DNA of 64,000 bases from Anaerolineales bacterium (GTDB lineage: Bacteria > Chloroflexota > Anaerolineae > Anaerolineales > Villigracilaceae), in contig JAFGSI010000043.1 in NCBI GenBank assembly GCA_016934715.1, forward strand, positions 38,227 through 102,226, given 5' to 3'. The translations under genes were made by a program, and so were the position numbers. The notes under the pieces were generated by a model. It had not been told where the DNA came from. It was given only the letters and a program-made list of their open reading frames with translations, and made no database searches. Below are positions 54,005-64,000 of this stretch, piece by piece (within the stretch, counting starts at the first letter, position 1; each line of letters opens with the position of its first letter).

Positions 54005-54025
54005 GGCGCTCCAGGCTCGAATGGG

Positions 54026-54052
54026 AAACGCCCCGTTGCGAGGCGTTTTTTT
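54026..54052 (+). terminator. Intrinsic terminator between convergent genes
   Basis: Arms AAACGCC (54026-54032) and GGCGTTT (54042-54048), then a run of T to 54052. It ends the dipeptidase transcript and may also serve the convergent regulator gene. Confidence 0.75.
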
Positions 54053-54070
54053 GATTCTTCCTGCAGCAGG

Positions 54071-54733
54071 CTAGCTTTCGCCGTTGCGCCGGACGATCCC
54101 CTTCTGCCAGGCGTAGACGGCCACCTGGGTCCGATCGGCCAGGTGCAGCTTGCTCAGGATGTTGCTGACATGGCCCTTGACGGTGTTCTCGCTGATGACC
54201 AGCGATTCGGCGATCTGGGTGTTATTCAACCCACTGGCGATCAGTTTCAAGACTTCCAGTTCGCGTTCGGTCAGTTCGGCGAACAGCGGCTGCTCGTCGG
54301 GGTTTTCGCTGCGCATGTTCTGCAGGACGCGCTTGGCCACCAGGGGATGCAGGGTGACCTCTCCCTGGATGGCGCGGTGGAGTGCCTCGACCAGTTTCTC
54401 CATCTTCACGTCTTTGAGAATGTAGGAGATCGCCCCCGCCTTGAGGGCCGGGAAGATGTGCACGTCTTCGTGGTAGGAGGTCAGCACGACCACCTGGCTG
54501 CGCGGGCTGATCTGTTTGATCCGGCGGATCGTTTCCACGCCATCCATCCCGGGCATGATCAGATCGATCAGGACCACATCGGGGATGTGTTCGGCGGTCA
54601 GCTTGATGGCCTCCTCGCCGTTTTCGGCCTCGGCGAGGACCAGAAATTCATCCGTCATTTCCAAATAGGACCGCACCCCGTTGCGAACCACCTCGTGGTC
54701 GTCGGCAATGATGATAGAAAGTTTGTCGGTCAT
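54071..54733 (-). CDS. NarL/LuxR-family response regulator
   Basis: This 220-residue regulator has a receiver domain (IIIADDHEVVRNG, phospho-acceptor in VLIDLIMPGMDG, YILKD) and a LuxR-type DNA-binding domain (LTERELEVLKLIASGLNNTQ, then VKGHVSNILSKL). It lies 19 bp after the giant kinase gene and is its obvious partner. I chose the ATG at 54733 as the family start. The frame extends into the kinase gene without similarity. Its target may be the ABC importer on the other side of the kinase. Confidence 0.94.
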   Translation of the reverse strand: MTDKLSIIIADDHEVVRNGVRSYLEMTDEFLVLAEAENGEEAIKLTAEHIPDVVLIDLIMPGMDGVETIRRIKQISPRSQVVVLTSYHEDVHIFPALKAGAISYILKDVKMEKLVEALHRAIQGEVTLHPLVAKRVLQNMRSENPDEQPLFAELTERELEVLKLIASGLNNTQIAESLVISENTVKGHVSNILSKLHLADRTQVAVYAWQKGIVRRNGES

Positions 54734-54752
54734 GGCAACTCCTGTTCCTGGA

Positions 54753-57700
54753 TTATGATTCCGCCGGGGCCTGGACGTGCAACCGGGTGCCCTGTCCGGG
54801 TTGGCTTTCAATGCTGAATGTTCCGTGAATGCTCTCGACGCGCTCGCGGATCGAGCGCAAGCCCATTCCGTTCTGCTTGTTGCAGGTCTCGAACCCGCGC
54901 CCATTGTCGGTGATGGTCACGTTGATCGATCTGTCCTGATATTCCAGCAGGATCTCCACCCGATTGGCCTGGCTGTGCCGGGAAACGTTTGCCAGGGCTT
55001 CCTGGACGACCCGGTAGAGCGCCTGTTCGATTTCAAGGGCGACCCGGCGTTCGTCCTCGATGCGCAGGTCGACGGTCGCCTCGTTGCGATTCTCCCATTC
55101 GTAGATGTATTCCCGCAGGGTGTTGGCCAGCCCCTTTTCGGCCAGCGCCATGGGGTACATTTCCTGGATCAGGAAGGTGAGTTCCTCGATGACTTCGTAG
55201 ACCAGGTTCTCGGCCTCGGTCAGATGGCTGCTGGCGGCCTGGGCATCTGCCTTGAGGACCCCATTGGCCGTGCCAAGCTGCGCCAGGGCGGCAAAGGCTT
55301 TTTGCTTGGCGCTGTCGTGCAGATCGCGCGCCAGCCGGTTGCGCTCTTCGAGCACAGCCAGTTCCTTGGCCTGTTCGAACAGACGGGTGTTTTCGATCGA
55401 AAGGGCCGCCCGCTGGACGAGGGCCATGAAGAGGCGCTGGAACTCATCGGTCAGGGAGTTTGGCCGGAAGAACCCGACGATGAAAATGGCCGGGATGATG
55501 CCCCCTGTGCGCAGGGGCAGGGCAATGACCGAGCGGACGTTTTCGGTCAGCAGGATGCCGATCAATTCGGGTTGGTTCTCGAGCCAGCGCGGATCGTTCT
55601 GGATGTCCTGCAGGATCACCGGTTCTCCGCTTTCGACGACCTGGGCGATTACGCTTTCTTCGCGGGCGCACTTGATCACCTCGTACGTCTCAGGTGCAAT
55701 GCCGCGGGCAAGGTACACCTTCCAGCAATTGACCGTATTGTTCCAGATCAGGATGAGTCCCTTGTCGGCGTGGAGCATTTCGCCGGTGACGCCGATCAGG
55801 GCCTGGAGGACCTGTTCGAGGGTCAGCGAGCGGAGCATCTGTTCGTCAGCCTGGTAGAGGGCCTCTATTTCCTCGTTGCGGCGCCGCAAGGCCGCGGTCC
55901 GATCGTAAACCAGTTGTTCGAGATCGCGGTTACGGGCGTTGATGCTCATGATCCGCAGCCGGTAGCCGCCAAAGGCGACGCCCAACACGACCAGGGCCAC
56001 CAGGCCGCGGAACCCCCAGGTCTGCCAGAAGGGCGGAACAACGATGATCGCAATGGAATAGCCGGTGTCGTTCCAGACGCCGTCGTGGTTGGAGCCGATC
56101 AGGTGCAGTGTGTATTCCCCACCGGGCAGGTTGGTGTAGCGGCCATTGTGCCGGGTCCCAATGTAGTTCCAGTCATCGTCAAAGGGCTCCAGGAAATAGG
56201 CGTACTGGTTGCGGTCGGGCTGGGCGAAGCTCAGGGCGGCGAATTCGAATTCGAAGTGATTGTCCGGCCAGTGCAGGGTGATCTGCTCCAGGAATTCGGG
56301 TTGGAGATTCGGTTCGACCGGCTGGCCGTCCTGGGTCAGGGCGGTCAGGATGACCGGGGGAATGAAGTTGCTGTCTTCGATCGCCAGAGGATCGAAGGTG
56401 GTGAATCCGCCAATCCCGCCGAAGTACATTTCCCCCTCCAGGCCGATTGCATATGCGTTCCTGTCGAATTCGTTGCTCTGCAGGCCGTCACTGGCAGCAA
56501 AGTTGCGGAAGGTCTCCGTGAAGAGGTCGAAACGCGCCAGACCATTGTTGGTGCTCAACCAGAGATAGCCTTCAGGATCTTCGAGGATCCCGTAGATGGC
56601 GTTACTGGGCAGGCCGTCGAATTCGAGAAAATAGCGGAAGGAATCGGTGGCACGGGTGTAGCGATTCAATCCGCCGCTGGTCCCGATCCAAAGGATGCCC
56701 TGGCTGTCCTCAAAGATTGTCAGAACGGTGTCATCGCTCAGACTGAGGGGATTGTCGCTGGTGGAGCGGTAATGCTGGAAAGTGCCGGTCTGCGGGTCGA
56801 AGGCGTCAAGCCCGCCGTTCAGGGTACCCAGCCAGATGGTCCCCTGGCTGTCTTCCAGGATCACCGTGACGTCGTTGTCGCTCAGAAAGCCGGGATCATC
56901 GTAGCGGGCCACATAATGTGCCAGGATCGTACTGCTGGACGGATCGAGCAGATAGAGGCCTCGATTCGTCCCGATCCAGAAGATGCCGTCGCTGTCCTCG
57001 TGGATGGCATAGATCAGGTTGTCGGTCATCCGGAGGTCGTCCTCGCGATAGCCTTCCTCGGGGGTGAACTGCCCACTGGTGGGATCCAGCCAGGCGAGGC
57101 CGGCGCTGGTGCCGACCCACAGGATCCCGTTCCGGTCCATGTGCAAAGACCAGACCTCGTTGTTGTGCAGGCTGGTGGGGTCCTGGGGGTTGTACCGGTA
57201 ACGGGTGAATACCCCCGTCTGGGGATCGAAGCGGTTCAAGCCATCGCCGAAAGTGCCGATCCAGATGATGCCGGCCGGGTCACAGTAGATCGGGAAGACG
57301 ATGTTGCCGCTCAGACTGTTGGGATTGTTGGGTTGGTGGGAATAGGTGGTGAAACGATCCTGGCTGTGGTCGTAGGCATTCAGGCCGCCGCCGAAGGTGC
57401 CAATCCAGACCACCCCGGCGCTGTCTTCGATGATGGCAGAGATCGCGTTGGCGCTCAGGCTGTGTTCGTTTCCCGGTTCATGGTGATAGTGGATGAACTG
57501 GCGGGTGCGTCGCTCGAACAAGTCCAGTCCGGCGTTGGTGCCGACCCATACGTTGCCGGCATGGTCGATATAGAGGCTCTGGACATTGTTATCACTCAGG
57601 CTGCTGGAGACTGCGGAGGAGTGACGGTAGTGGGATACGTGGCGCACCTCCGGGTCAAGCAGGTCCAGGCCCCGGTCGGTGGCGATCCATAATAAGCCGT

Positions 57701-58511
57701 TCGAATCTCCCTGGATGGCGTTGACCGTATTGCTGCTCAGGCTGGAATTGTTGTAGGGGTCGTGCGTATAGGGGATGAATCCGTCCACGCCGCGAATGTA
57801 GCGATTCAGTCCACCAGTGGCGGTCCCGAACCACACGGACCCCTGGAGATCTTCGTAAATGGCGGTGATGTTGTTGCTGGAGATGTCGGGGGGAAGGAAG
57901 GTCTCCGTGTAGTAGTGGATGAATCCATCGCGGGAGTTGGAAAAGCGGTCCAGGCCCTCGTCCGTACCGACCCACAGCCGGTTGAGGCTGTCCTCGAAGA
58001 TGACCTGGACGGTGTTGCCGACCAGGCTTTGCGGGTTGGCCGGATCGTGCAGGTAGCGGGCGAAGGCGCCGGTCTGGGGGTCGTAGCGGTTCAGGCCGTG
58101 GTTGGTGCCGATCCACAGATATCCCTGACGATCCTGGAACAGGGCGTTGATCCAGTTGTCGCTGATGCTGTTGGGATCATCCGGGTTGGGCCGAAAGATG
58201 CGAACACCGTGGCCGTCGTAGCGGTTGAGACCGTCCTGGGTGCCGATCCACAGGAAACCCAGGCGGTCCTGCAGGATGCAGTTGACCACGCTCTGCGACA
58301 GACCCTGGTCGATCCCGATGTGGTTGAAACGCAGCGAGGTGGGGAGAGCGGCATCCAGCTGGCCGGCGGGTGCGACTTGCTGCAAGGTCGTCTCAGCCAA
58401 CCCGCCCGGGCCCAGGTTGGTGGCGCGGCCGGTTGCTGGCAGGGGGCGAATCCCTGACAGGGCGGCGGCAACGGCTGCCAGCGCCACGGCAATTTTGATG
58501 GAGCGAGGCAT
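54753..58511 (-). CDS. Giant sensor kinase with two-component-regulator propellers
   Basis: This protein of about 1252 residues has a signal peptide, then about 14 propeller repeats with the pattern W-IGT-xGLNRYD over residues 60-740. These probably form two seven-bladed propellers. A Y_Y_Y domain ([19 protein letters not shown]), one membrane helix, a coiled coil, a GAF domain and a HisKA_3/HATPase kinase follow ([15 protein letters not shown]). Similar receptors in Bacteroidetes sense carbohydrates. Here the ligand is unknown. The start is uncertain. ATG 58511 is preferred to TTG 58529 or GTG 58523. Confidence 0.9.
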   Translation of the reverse strand: MPRSIKIAVALAAVAAALSGIRPLPATGRATNLGPGGLAETTLQQVAPAGQLDAALPTSLRFNHIGIDQGLSQSVVNCILQDRLGFLWIGTQDGLNRYDGHGVRIFRPNPDDPNSISDNWINALFQDRQGYLWIGTNHGLNRYDPQTGAFARYLHDPANPQSLVGNTVQVIFEDSLNRLWVGTDEGLDRFSNSRDGFIHYYTETFLPPDISSNNITAIYEDLQGSVWFGTATGGLNRYIRGVDGFIPYTHDPYNNSSLSSNTVNAIQGDSNGLLWIATDRGLDLLDPEVRHVSHYRHSSAVSSSLSDNNVQSLYIDHAGNVWVGTNAGLDLFERRTRQFIHYHHEPGNEHSLSANAISAIIEDSAGVVWIGTFGGGLNAYDHSQDRFTTYSHQPNNPNSLSGNIVFPIYCDPAGIIWIGTFGDGLNRFDPQTGVFTRYRYNPQDPTSLHNNEVWSLHMDRNGILWVGTSAGLAWLDPTSGQFTPEEGYREDDLRMTDNLIYAIHEDSDGIFWIGTNRGLYLLDPSSSTILAHYVARYDDPGFLSDNDVTVILEDSQGTIWLGTLNGGLDAFDPQTGTFQHYRSTSDNPLSLSDDTVLTIFEDSQGILWIGTSGGLNRYTRATDSFRYFLEFDGLPSNAIYGILEDPEGYLWLSTNNGLARFDLFTETFRNFAASDGLQSNEFDRNAYAIGLEGEMYFGGIGGFTTFDPLAIEDSNFIPPVILTALTQDGQPVEPNLQPEFLEQITLHWPDNHFEFEFAALSFAQPDRNQYAYFLEPFDDDWNYIGTRHNGRYTNLPGGEYTLHLIGSNHDGVWNDTGYSIAIIVVPPFWQTWGFRGLVALVVLGVAFGGYRLRIMSINARNRDLEQLVYDRTAALRRRNEEIEALYQADEQMLRSLTLEQVLQALIGVTGEMLHADKGLILIWNNTVNCWKVYLARGIAPETYEVIKCAREESVIAQVVESGEPVILQDIQNDPRWLENQPELIGILLTENVRSVIALPLRTGGIIPAIFIVGFFRPNSLTDEFQRLFMALVQRAALSIENTRLFEQAKELAVLEERNRLARDLHDSAKQKAFAALAQLGTANGVLKADAQAASSHLTEAENLVYEVIEELTFLIQEMYPMALAEKGLANTLREYIYEWENRNEATVDLRIEDERRVALEIEQALYRVVQEALANVSRHSQANRVEILLEYQDRSINVTITDNGRGFETCNKQNGMGLRSIRERVESIHGTFSIESQPGQGTRLHVQAPAES

Positions 58512-59315
58512 GTCTCGGGTCACGATCAACTCTTCAGGCGCGCGACAGCAGGTGGGTTTGCCCGCGGCCTATCATTATTTTAACACTTCCTCTGCATGCA
58601 CGCTGATGATCTTGGCGACCATCCAGGGATGGGAATTGTTTGGACGCGATCGTTCGATATATTAGTATAGAGGATGTTGACACGGGCGGCGCTAATCTGC
58701 AGAACGAATTCCCCTCATCCTGTGGAGGGGTTTCGCCGAGAGCGATTCCGTTCTGGGGGAGGAGACAGGGTCCTCTGACACCCCTCTGCAGGAGGGCGTC
58801 ATCCGCTCCACAGGGGGGGGTGGGAAACCATCCTGTAGAAGAGGAAAAACCCGTATCCGGGTTCGTGTTTTCTGGTGCCGGGCTTGCTATCCTAGGAACG
58901 CAAAAGCAAATGCGGTCCGGTTCCTTAACAACTTGCGGAAGATGTCGAATGGGTGTCCCGGCGCTCAACAATTCCAAAAATCTTCTCCTCCAGGGAATGT
59001 TGAGACCATTGCAAGCTCCCTACGAAAACTGACCTGCACTGGCTGCCTGCCAGCGACAGGTTGAACAGATTGGGGGGGGAGGGTGGGAAGCACAAGCGCA
59101 AGTACCTCCCCGGGTGAGCAGCCTCTGACAGGGCAGTGTGGGTGACACTGACCGGAAACCAGCTGGTTGCTTGATCACCGCAATACCCGGGACACCCGTT
59201 TGATATCTTCCCCGATTCTTGGCGAAAGGAGGTGGTTGAGGTCTCGGATAGATACCTCTTTTTTATTCCCCCACGCAAATCAAATCAAACCAGAACCCTT
59301 TGAGGAGATGAGAAT
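58512..59315. other. Long region before the ABC importer
   Basis: I find no gene. Several hairpins are seen: CCCCTC to GAGGGG (58711-58730), AACCCG to CGGGTT (58848-58863, followed by GTGTTTT), and GAGGT to ACCTC before TTTTTT (59237-59263). The last looks like a weak terminator or attenuator. A perfect 12-bp palindrome, AACCAGCTGGTT (59157-59168), could be an operator for the importer operon. The importer's leader has GAGGAGATGAG before its ATG. Confidence 0.45.
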
Positions 59316-61865
59316 ATGAAACGCAATATTTTGCTGTCGCTTCTCGCGCTGCTGATTGTGGCCAGCATGGTGCTGACCGCCTGCGGCGCGGAAACCGAGG
59401 CGACCGAGGCCCCTGATGTTCAACCGACAGAGGGCGATACGACCGGGTCCGATGTTACCGCTGAACCCGTGGTGCACTCGACCCGCACTGGCGGCTGGGT
59501 GGATGAGATCGTCTTCACCAGCATCGACCAGGCCGAGGCAGCGGTCATCCAGCTGCAGGCGGACGAGATCGACATCTACGCCTACACGGTTAACGACCCG
59601 AATGTCTTTCGGACCGTCCAGGATGACCCGAGCCTGGCGTACTCGCGGTCCTATGGTTCGTACGATGCGTTCCTGTTCAACCCGTACGGCCCCGAGTTCG
59701 CAGATGGCCGCCTGAATCCCTTCAGCAATCCGAAGATCCGCGAGGCTACGAACTGGCTGCTCAACCGCGATTACGTGGTGCAGGAGATCGTTGGCGGGCT
59801 GGGCGTATCGCGCTTCACCAGCCTGACGACTGCCTTTCCGGATTATGCCCGCTACGCTGATATCTGCCGCGGGCTGGAAGCCTATTATGCATACGATCCT
59901 GAACAGGCCGCCGAGGTAATCACGGCCGAGATGGAGGCCATGGGCGCCGAGCTGGTCGATGGTGTCTGGAATTACGGCGGTCAGCCGGTCGTGATCATCG
60001 GCATCATCCGCACCGAGGATGAGCGCACGCAGATTGGCGATTACTTCAGCACCCAACTGGAGAACATCGGCTTCACCGTCGACCGCCAGTACAAGAACCG
60101 CTCCGAAGCGGGCCCGATCTGGATCTCGAGCGATCCTGCCGAAGGCCAGTGGCATTTTTACACCGCCGGTTGGATCAACAACTACGTCGCCCGCGACGAG
60201 GGCCTGAGTTTCCAGGTCTTCATGCCGCGCTACGACACTTCCCCGACCTGGCAGGCACTGACTCCTGATCCTGCGTTCGATGCCGTCTCGCTGCGCATCG
60301 AGACCAACGCCTATGCCAATGCTGAAGAACGCCGCGATCTGTTCGAACAGGTGCTGCCCCTCAGCATGCAAGATTCGTTCCAGGTCTACGTGATCGATAC
60401 GGCCAGTTTCACACCTCGCGATGCCAATCTGGAGGTCGGTTACGACCTGGCGGCTGGCGTTGCCGGAGCCCAGATCTGGCCCTACACCATTCGCTGGTCT
60501 GGCCAGGAAGGCGGCACGGTCCGCGTTGCCCAGCCCGGCCTGTTCGTCCAGCCCTGGAACCCTGTGGCCGGCTCCAACTGGGTCTACGATGCCATGCCGC
60601 AGCGTGCGACCCAGGAACCCGGTGTCATGTGGGATCCCTATACCGGCCTGATGTGGCCGCTGCGCATCGAGCGCGGTGAGGTCGTGGCCCAGGAAGATCT
60701 GACCATGACAGCGACCCTGGATTGGGTCGATCTTTCCTTCGTTCCCCAGATCGACGTCCCGGCCGATGCCTGGTCTGATTGGGATGCTGCCAACCAGCGC
60801 TGGATCACTGTTGGTGAGCGCTTCCCCGAAGGCACCACCTCCCTGGTGAAGATCACGACCTACTACCCGGCCGACATGTGGGATACGGTCACATGGCACG
60901 ATGGTTCCCCGATCACGGTTGGCGACTTTGTCATGTACATGATCATGAACTTTGATCCCGGCAAGCCCGAGAGCCCGATCTATGACGCAAGTTTTGCCCC
61001 GACCGTGGAAGCCTTCCTGACCCATTTCAAGGGTGTGCGCATCATCTCGACGGACCCGCTGGTCATTGAAACCTACGAGGACCAGTACTTCACCGATGCC
61101 GAGTTGAACTTCAACCTCAATACCTGGTACCCATCCTACGGCTTTGGCCCGGGTGCCTGGCATAACATTGGCATTGGGATCACGGCCGAATCGGATGGCC
61201 TGCTGGCCTTCTCCACCGACAAGGCGACTGCCAACAACGTCGACTGGATGTCTTTCATCAGCGGCCCGAGCATGGAAATCCTGAGCGGCCAGTTGGATCT
61301 GGCCCTGGCGGACGGCTTCCTGCCTTTTGCTCCGACCATGGGCGAATTCGTCACGACGGATGAGATTACGGCCCGCTACGAGAACCTGCAGGCCTTCTAC
61401 GCCGAATGGGGTCATTTCTGGATTGGGACCGGCCCGTACTTCCTCTCGGCGGTCTACCCGGTTGAGATGACCCTGACCGTCTCCCGCTACGAGGCATATC
61501 CTGACCTGGCGGAACGCTGGTCCGGCTTCGGCGCGCCCAAGATCGCGGTGGCCGACGTTACCGGTCCGGCCCAGGTGATCATTGGTGAGGAGGCGCTCTT
61601 CGATGTCTACGTGACCTTTGATGATGCCCCTTATCCGGCGGCAGAGATTGCCAATGTCAGCTTCCTGGCCTTCAATGCCCAGGGTGTGCTGATTGGCTCA
61701 GGCGATGCCGTACTGGTCGCAGATGGTGAATACCAGATCACCCTGCCTGCCGATGTGTCGAGCCAGTTGACCGCTGGCGGCAGCAAGATCGAGGTGATCA
61801 TCGTCTCGAACATGGTTGGTCTGCCGACCTTCGCTACCTACGAGTTCGTCGCTGTCGCGCCGTAG
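59316..61865 (+). CDS. Family 5 ABC-transporter binding lipoprotein with permuted lobe order
   Basis: This 849-residue lipoprotein has the signal LIVASMVLTACG. Normal SBP_bac_5 proteins run from the GTLxVA/NP start and TWHDG motif to the late PxxDxxVRxAI helix. Here the late-type segment comes first: NPFSNPKIREATNWLLNRDY near residue 140 and GWINNYVA near 285. The early-type segment follows: GGTVRVAQPGLFVQPWNP near 400, TVTWHDGSPITVGDFV near 525, and GTGPYFLSAVYPVEMTLTV near 705. A C-terminal Ig-like domain closes it. The substrate is unknown, perhaps a peptide or oligosaccharide. Confidence 0.85.
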   Translation: MKRNILLSLLALLIVASMVLTACGAETEATEAPDVQPTEGDTTGSDVTAEPVVHSTRTGGWVDEIVFTSIDQAEAAVIQLQADEIDIYAYTVNDPNVFRTVQDDPSLAYSRSYGSYDAFLFNPYGPEFADGRLNPFSNPKIREATNWLLNRDYVVQEIVGGLGVSRFTSLTTAFPDYARYADICRGLEAYYAYDPEQAAEVITAEMEAMGAELVDGVWNYGGQPVVIIGIIRTEDERTQIGDYFSTQLENIGFTVDRQYKNRSEAGPIWISSDPAEGQWHFYTAGWINNYVARDEGLSFQVFMPRYDTSPTWQALTPDPAFDAVSLRIETNAYANAEERRDLFEQVLPLSMQDSFQVYVIDTASFTPRDANLEVGYDLAAGVAGAQIWPYTIRWSGQEGGTVRVAQPGLFVQPWNPVAGSNWVYDAMPQRATQEPGVMWDPYTGLMWPLRIERGEVVAQEDLTMTATLDWVDLSFVPQIDVPADAWSDWDAANQRWITVGERFPEGTTSLVKITTYYPADMWDTVTWHDGSPITVGDFVMYMIMNFDPGKPESPIYDASFAPTVEAFLTHFKGVRIISTDPLVIETYEDQYFTDAELNFNLNTWYPSYGFGPGAWHNIGIGITAESDGLLAFSTDKATANNVDWMSFISGPSMEILSGQLDLALADGFLPFAPTMGEFVTTDEITARYENLQAFYAEWGHFWIGTGPYFLSAVYPVEMTLTVSRYEAYPDLAERWSGFGAPKIAVADVTGPAQVIIGEEALFDVYVTFDDAPYPAAEIANVSFLAFNAQGVLIGSGDAVLVADGEYQITLPADVSSQLTAGGSKIEVIIVSNMVGLPTFATYEFVAVAP

Positions 61866-61882
61866 CCCGTTCATGAGTTTCT

Positions 61883-61916
61883 CCGATAGGGGTGGGGCAA
61901 GCCCTGCCCCTATCGG
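61883..61916 (+). promoter_or_regulatory. Strong hairpin between binding protein and permease genes
   Basis: Perfect 10-bp arms CCGATAGGGG (61883-61892) and its complement (61907-61916) enclose a smaller stem. There is no full T-run, so it probably protects or partly ends the upstream message, as often seen after binding-protein genes that need higher expression than the permeases. Confidence 0.7.
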
Positions 61917-61943
61917 ACCCATTTTCAAGAGGAGAAGCGAACG

Positions 61944-63092
61944 ATGAGCGAAGCAGCTGTTGACAGCCAGCAGGTTTCCCCCCTGGCCGAAAAGCCGCCG
62001 AGTCCGGCCCTGGAAACCCTCTCCAGAATTGCCAAATACACCGGCATGCGGCTGGTCGTCCTGTTCCTGACCGTTGTGGTTGCCATCTTCCTGACCATCC
62101 TGATCGCCAACATGGGCGGTTACGTCGACAATATCCGCCGCGGCGAGATCCGGGAGACTGTCCAGCAGACCTTCCGCTCCAATCGGGCGTTGGCGGAGCT
62201 GCCCCAGGATGTGCGCGAAGCGCGCATGCAGGAATTGATCGCGACCATGGAACACCAACAGGGGCTGGACCGGCCATTCATCGTGCGGACGGTCAGTTTT
62301 CTGAAGAACGCCCTGACCCTGCAGCTCGGACGGGCCTCGCGTATGGCCAGCGCCAGCGGTTCCAACCAGGTGCGATTGATCATCCTGGAACGCCTGCCGT
62401 CGACCCTGGTCCTGTTCGGGATCGCTGATCTGATCCTGTTCTTCCTGAGCGTCGGGATGGCGCTCGGATTATCCCGGCGCTACGGCAGTTTTTGGGACAA
62501 GGCCATCGTGGCCCTGTCGCCTTCTTCCGCTGCCCCGGGCTGGTTCTATGGCATTTTCTTGATCCTGGTTTTTGCGGCCATCCTGAGACTCCTGCCTTTT
62601 GGCGGCATGGTGGCCGCCCCGGTCCCGAATAATCCCTGGGACTACTTCCTCAGCCTGCTTAAACATCTGATCCTGCCTGTGACGGCCCTGACCATCTCGC
62701 AGCTCTTCCTTTCGGCCTTCAACTGGCGTACCTTCTTCCTGATCTATTCTTCGGAAGATTACGTCGAGATGGCCAAGGCCAAAGGGCTCACCTCCCGCAG
62801 CCTGGAGCGCCGCTACATCATGCGCCCGACCATGCCGACGATCATCACCAACTTTGCCCTGCTGATGATCTATTCCTGGACCGGGGCGCCGATCTTCGAA
62901 ACGATCTTTCAGTGGCCGGGTCTTGGCCGGGTGACCGTACTGGCAATCGGCCTGTATGACACGGCCGTCATCGTGGGTTCGACGGTGGTCTTCGCCTACC
63001 TGCTGGCGATCACGGCCTTTTTGCTCGAGATCATCTACGTACTGGTCGACCCGCGGGTCAAAATTGGCGGTTCTGGGAGCGCGACAACATGA
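61944..63092 (+). CDS. ABC transporter permease (DppB-type)
   Basis: This 382-residue inner-membrane permease has an N-terminal tail, one helix, an extracytoplasmic stretch of about 110 residues with charged helices, then five more helices. The EAA-like loop is EDYVEMAKAKGLTSRSLERR, which docks the ATPase. It belongs to the DppB group of peptide/nickel/oligosaccharide importers. It is somewhat longer than the usual 310-340 residues because of the insert after helix 1. It overlaps the next gene by 4 nt. Confidence 0.92.
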   Translation: MSEAAVDSQQVSPLAEKPPSPALETLSRIAKYTGMRLVVLFLTVVVAIFLTILIANMGGYVDNIRRGEIRETVQQTFRSNRALAELPQDVREARMQELIATMEHQQGLDRPFIVRTVSFLKNALTLQLGRASRMASASGSNQVRLIILERLPSTLVLFGIADLILFFLSVGMALGLSRRYGSFWDKAIVALSPSSAAPGWFYGIFLILVFAAILRLLPFGGMVAAPVPNNPWDYFLSLLKHLILPVTALTISQLFLSAFNWRTFFLIYSSEDYVEMAKAKGLTSRSLERRYIMRPTMPTIITNFALLMIYSWTGAPIFETIFQWPGLGRVTVLAIGLYDTAVIVGSTVVFAYLLAITAFLLEIIYVLVDPRVKIGGSGSATT

Positions 63093-64000
63093 CCAATCTG
63101 AAGCGGACTCTTGCCGAACTCTTCCGCTACCCATCGGCGATCGCCGGCATGGTGATCCTGCTGATCATGATCGGTGTCTCGATCTACGCCTTGAGCGCCA
63201 TTCCCTACGACGAGGCGATCCGTCTGTGGCGCGGCGGGGAAGAGGTCTGGTACATGAACCCCAAGACCGTCCCGCCGGAATGGACCAACTGGTTCCGGTC
63301 CACCGACCTGCCGGCCTCGTTCATCCTGGACAGCGCCGCGCCGGGTGAAGCCGATCACGGGACGATCGATAAGTCGGTGGAAGAGTTGTCCTCCAGCAAT
63401 ATCGTGACGATGATCTACACTTTTGATTACAACTACGATGCCTTTCCGCAGGAGATGATCCTGTTCTTCGATCCGGTATACACGGAAACGCCGCCGTTCG
63501 TCTCCATGACCTGGATCACTCCTGACGGGCGCGAGATCCGCATGAACAACTTCTCGGTCCAGCTGGGGCAGTCCTACTACTTTTCCCAGGATGTCTCCCT
63601 GCAGCGGCGTCTGCATGGCATGTTCCCCCAGGAAGGACTGTTCGCCGACCCGGACGCCGAGACCCCCACGCCCCTCGCTGGAACCTACGTGCTGCGCATC
63701 GAGGCTGTGCTTTTCGATGATGAATCCGACCTGGATGCCGAGTTCGTGGTCTACGGTCTGGTCGCTGGCTGGGCCGGGACCGACCACCTGCGCCGGGACC
63801 TGGGCGTGGCCCTGCTGTGGGGTACCCCGGTGGCCCTGGCCTTTGGCCTGCTGGCTGCCCTGGGCGCCAACCTGGCGACCATGTTCATCTCCGCGTTCGG
63901 TGTCTGGTACGGTGGCTGGGTGGATGAATTGATCCAGCGCATCACGGAGGTCAACCTGGTGCTGCCCTTCCTGCCGATCCTGATCATGATCGGGACCTTC
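63089..64000 (+). CDS. ABC transporter permease (DppC-type), partial
   Basis: This is the second permease of the importer, cut by the window end at about residue 304. Helix 1 (SAIAGMVILLIMIGVSIYAL) is followed by an unusually long extracytoplasmic insert of about 180 residues before helix 2 (LGVALLWGTPVALAFGLLA), where DppC proteins normally have 40-60. The insert looks beta-rich and may contact the enlarged binding protein. The EAA loop and ATPases would lie beyond 64000. Confidence 0.88.
   Translation, partial: MTNLKRTLAELFRYPSAIAGMVILLIMIGVSIYALSAIPYDEAIRLWRGGEEVWYMNPKTVPPEWTNWFRSTDLPASFILDSAAPGEADHGTIDKSVEELSSSNIVTMIYTFDYNYDAFPQEMILFFDPVYTETPPFVSMTWITPDGREIRMNNFSVQLGQSYYFSQDVSLQRRLHGMFPQEGLFADPDAETPTPLAGTYVLRIEAVLFDDESDLDAEFVVYGLVAGWAGTDHLRRDLGVALLWGTPVALAFGLLAALGANLATMFISAFGVWYGGWVDELIQRITEVNLVLPFLPILIMIGTF

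Noticed and set aside
54777..57692. A 971-codon plus-strand frame opposite the propeller kinase
   Set aside because: It mirrors the propeller repeats of the real gene, so it repeats too. There are no signals or family features of its own.
58925..59278. 117-codon minus-strand frame before the importer
   Set aside because: Low-quality composition, no start signal and no similarity that I recognise.

Overview
The window reads as a chromosomal segment of a GC-rich, non-phototrophic Chloroflexota bacterium, most like an Anaerolineae member. This is inferred from gene style: secreted proteins with Thr/Pro linkers, FecR/DUF5666 gene sets, a giant propeller histidine kinase, a GtrA/YkcB-type pair, a baeRF-family protein and very large family 5 ABC binding proteins. 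No rRNA, tRNA, CRISPR array or intact transposon was found.

Layout. 1-632: non-coding, with two interleaved inverted repeats. 633-7158: a SWIM/SNF2 helicase, then a convergent beta-CASP metallo-beta-lactamase protein ending in a ParB-like domain. 7979-9357: a baeRF-type protein and the stump of an SLC13 permease. 9418-16356: UbiD decarboxylase, a secreted beta-helix lipoprotein, both halves of aconitase X, UbiX and a phytoene-desaturase-like oxidoreductase. The enzymes match the archaeal-type modified mevalonate pathway (phosphomevalonate dehydratase, anhydromevalonate phosphate decarboxylase, prenyl-FMN synthase). 16498-17976: a GH51 arabinofuranosidase. 18070-23703: a NarL-type two-component system, a truncated CotH-family remnant and a GtrA/GT39 pair. 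Two copies of one promoter with an upstream dyad suggest a small regulon. 24046-31431: a flavodoxin-family protein, a broken serine hydrolase, an ADP-forming acyl-CoA synthetase/GNAT fusion, a polymer-forming membrane protein, an alcohol dehydrogenase and an M23 lipoprotein.

31774-37242 is a tight minus-strand operon (GH4, ChbG deacetylase, BadF/N-acetylglucosamine-type kinase, metallophosphatase, MFS) that looks like amino-sugar disaccharide use. 37341-43339: an epimerase, a GNAT protein, then an ECF sigma factor with a FecR/DUF5666 protein and two small secreted partners. 43372-45175: NadD and an MFS exporter. 45493-46929: a GltD/NfnB-like oxidoreductase behind a Rex-like operator. 47139-48138: a zinc-ribbon membrane protein and a HAD hydrolase flanked by a 42-bp repeat. 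48139-50197: a chelatase AAA+ ATPase and a VWA protein that overlap at an A10 run, probably one gene expressed by frameshifting or slippage. 50515-54004: ribosomal protein S1, an M19 dipeptidase and two unknown membrane proteins. 54071-58511: a propeller-type sensor kinase with its regulator. 59316-64000: a family 5 ABC importer cut by the window edge, with a binding protein whose lobes seem to be in permuted order.

Three genes (31700, 37341, 45175) have a -10 box ending 6-7 nt before the start codon, which points to leaderless transcripts. Three gene remnants (SLC13, CotH, serine hydrolase) show local decay by deletion. Main candidates for follow-up are the mevalonate-type cluster, the chelatase slippage site, the metallo-beta-lactamase/ParB fusion, the paired promoter and the permuted binding protein.
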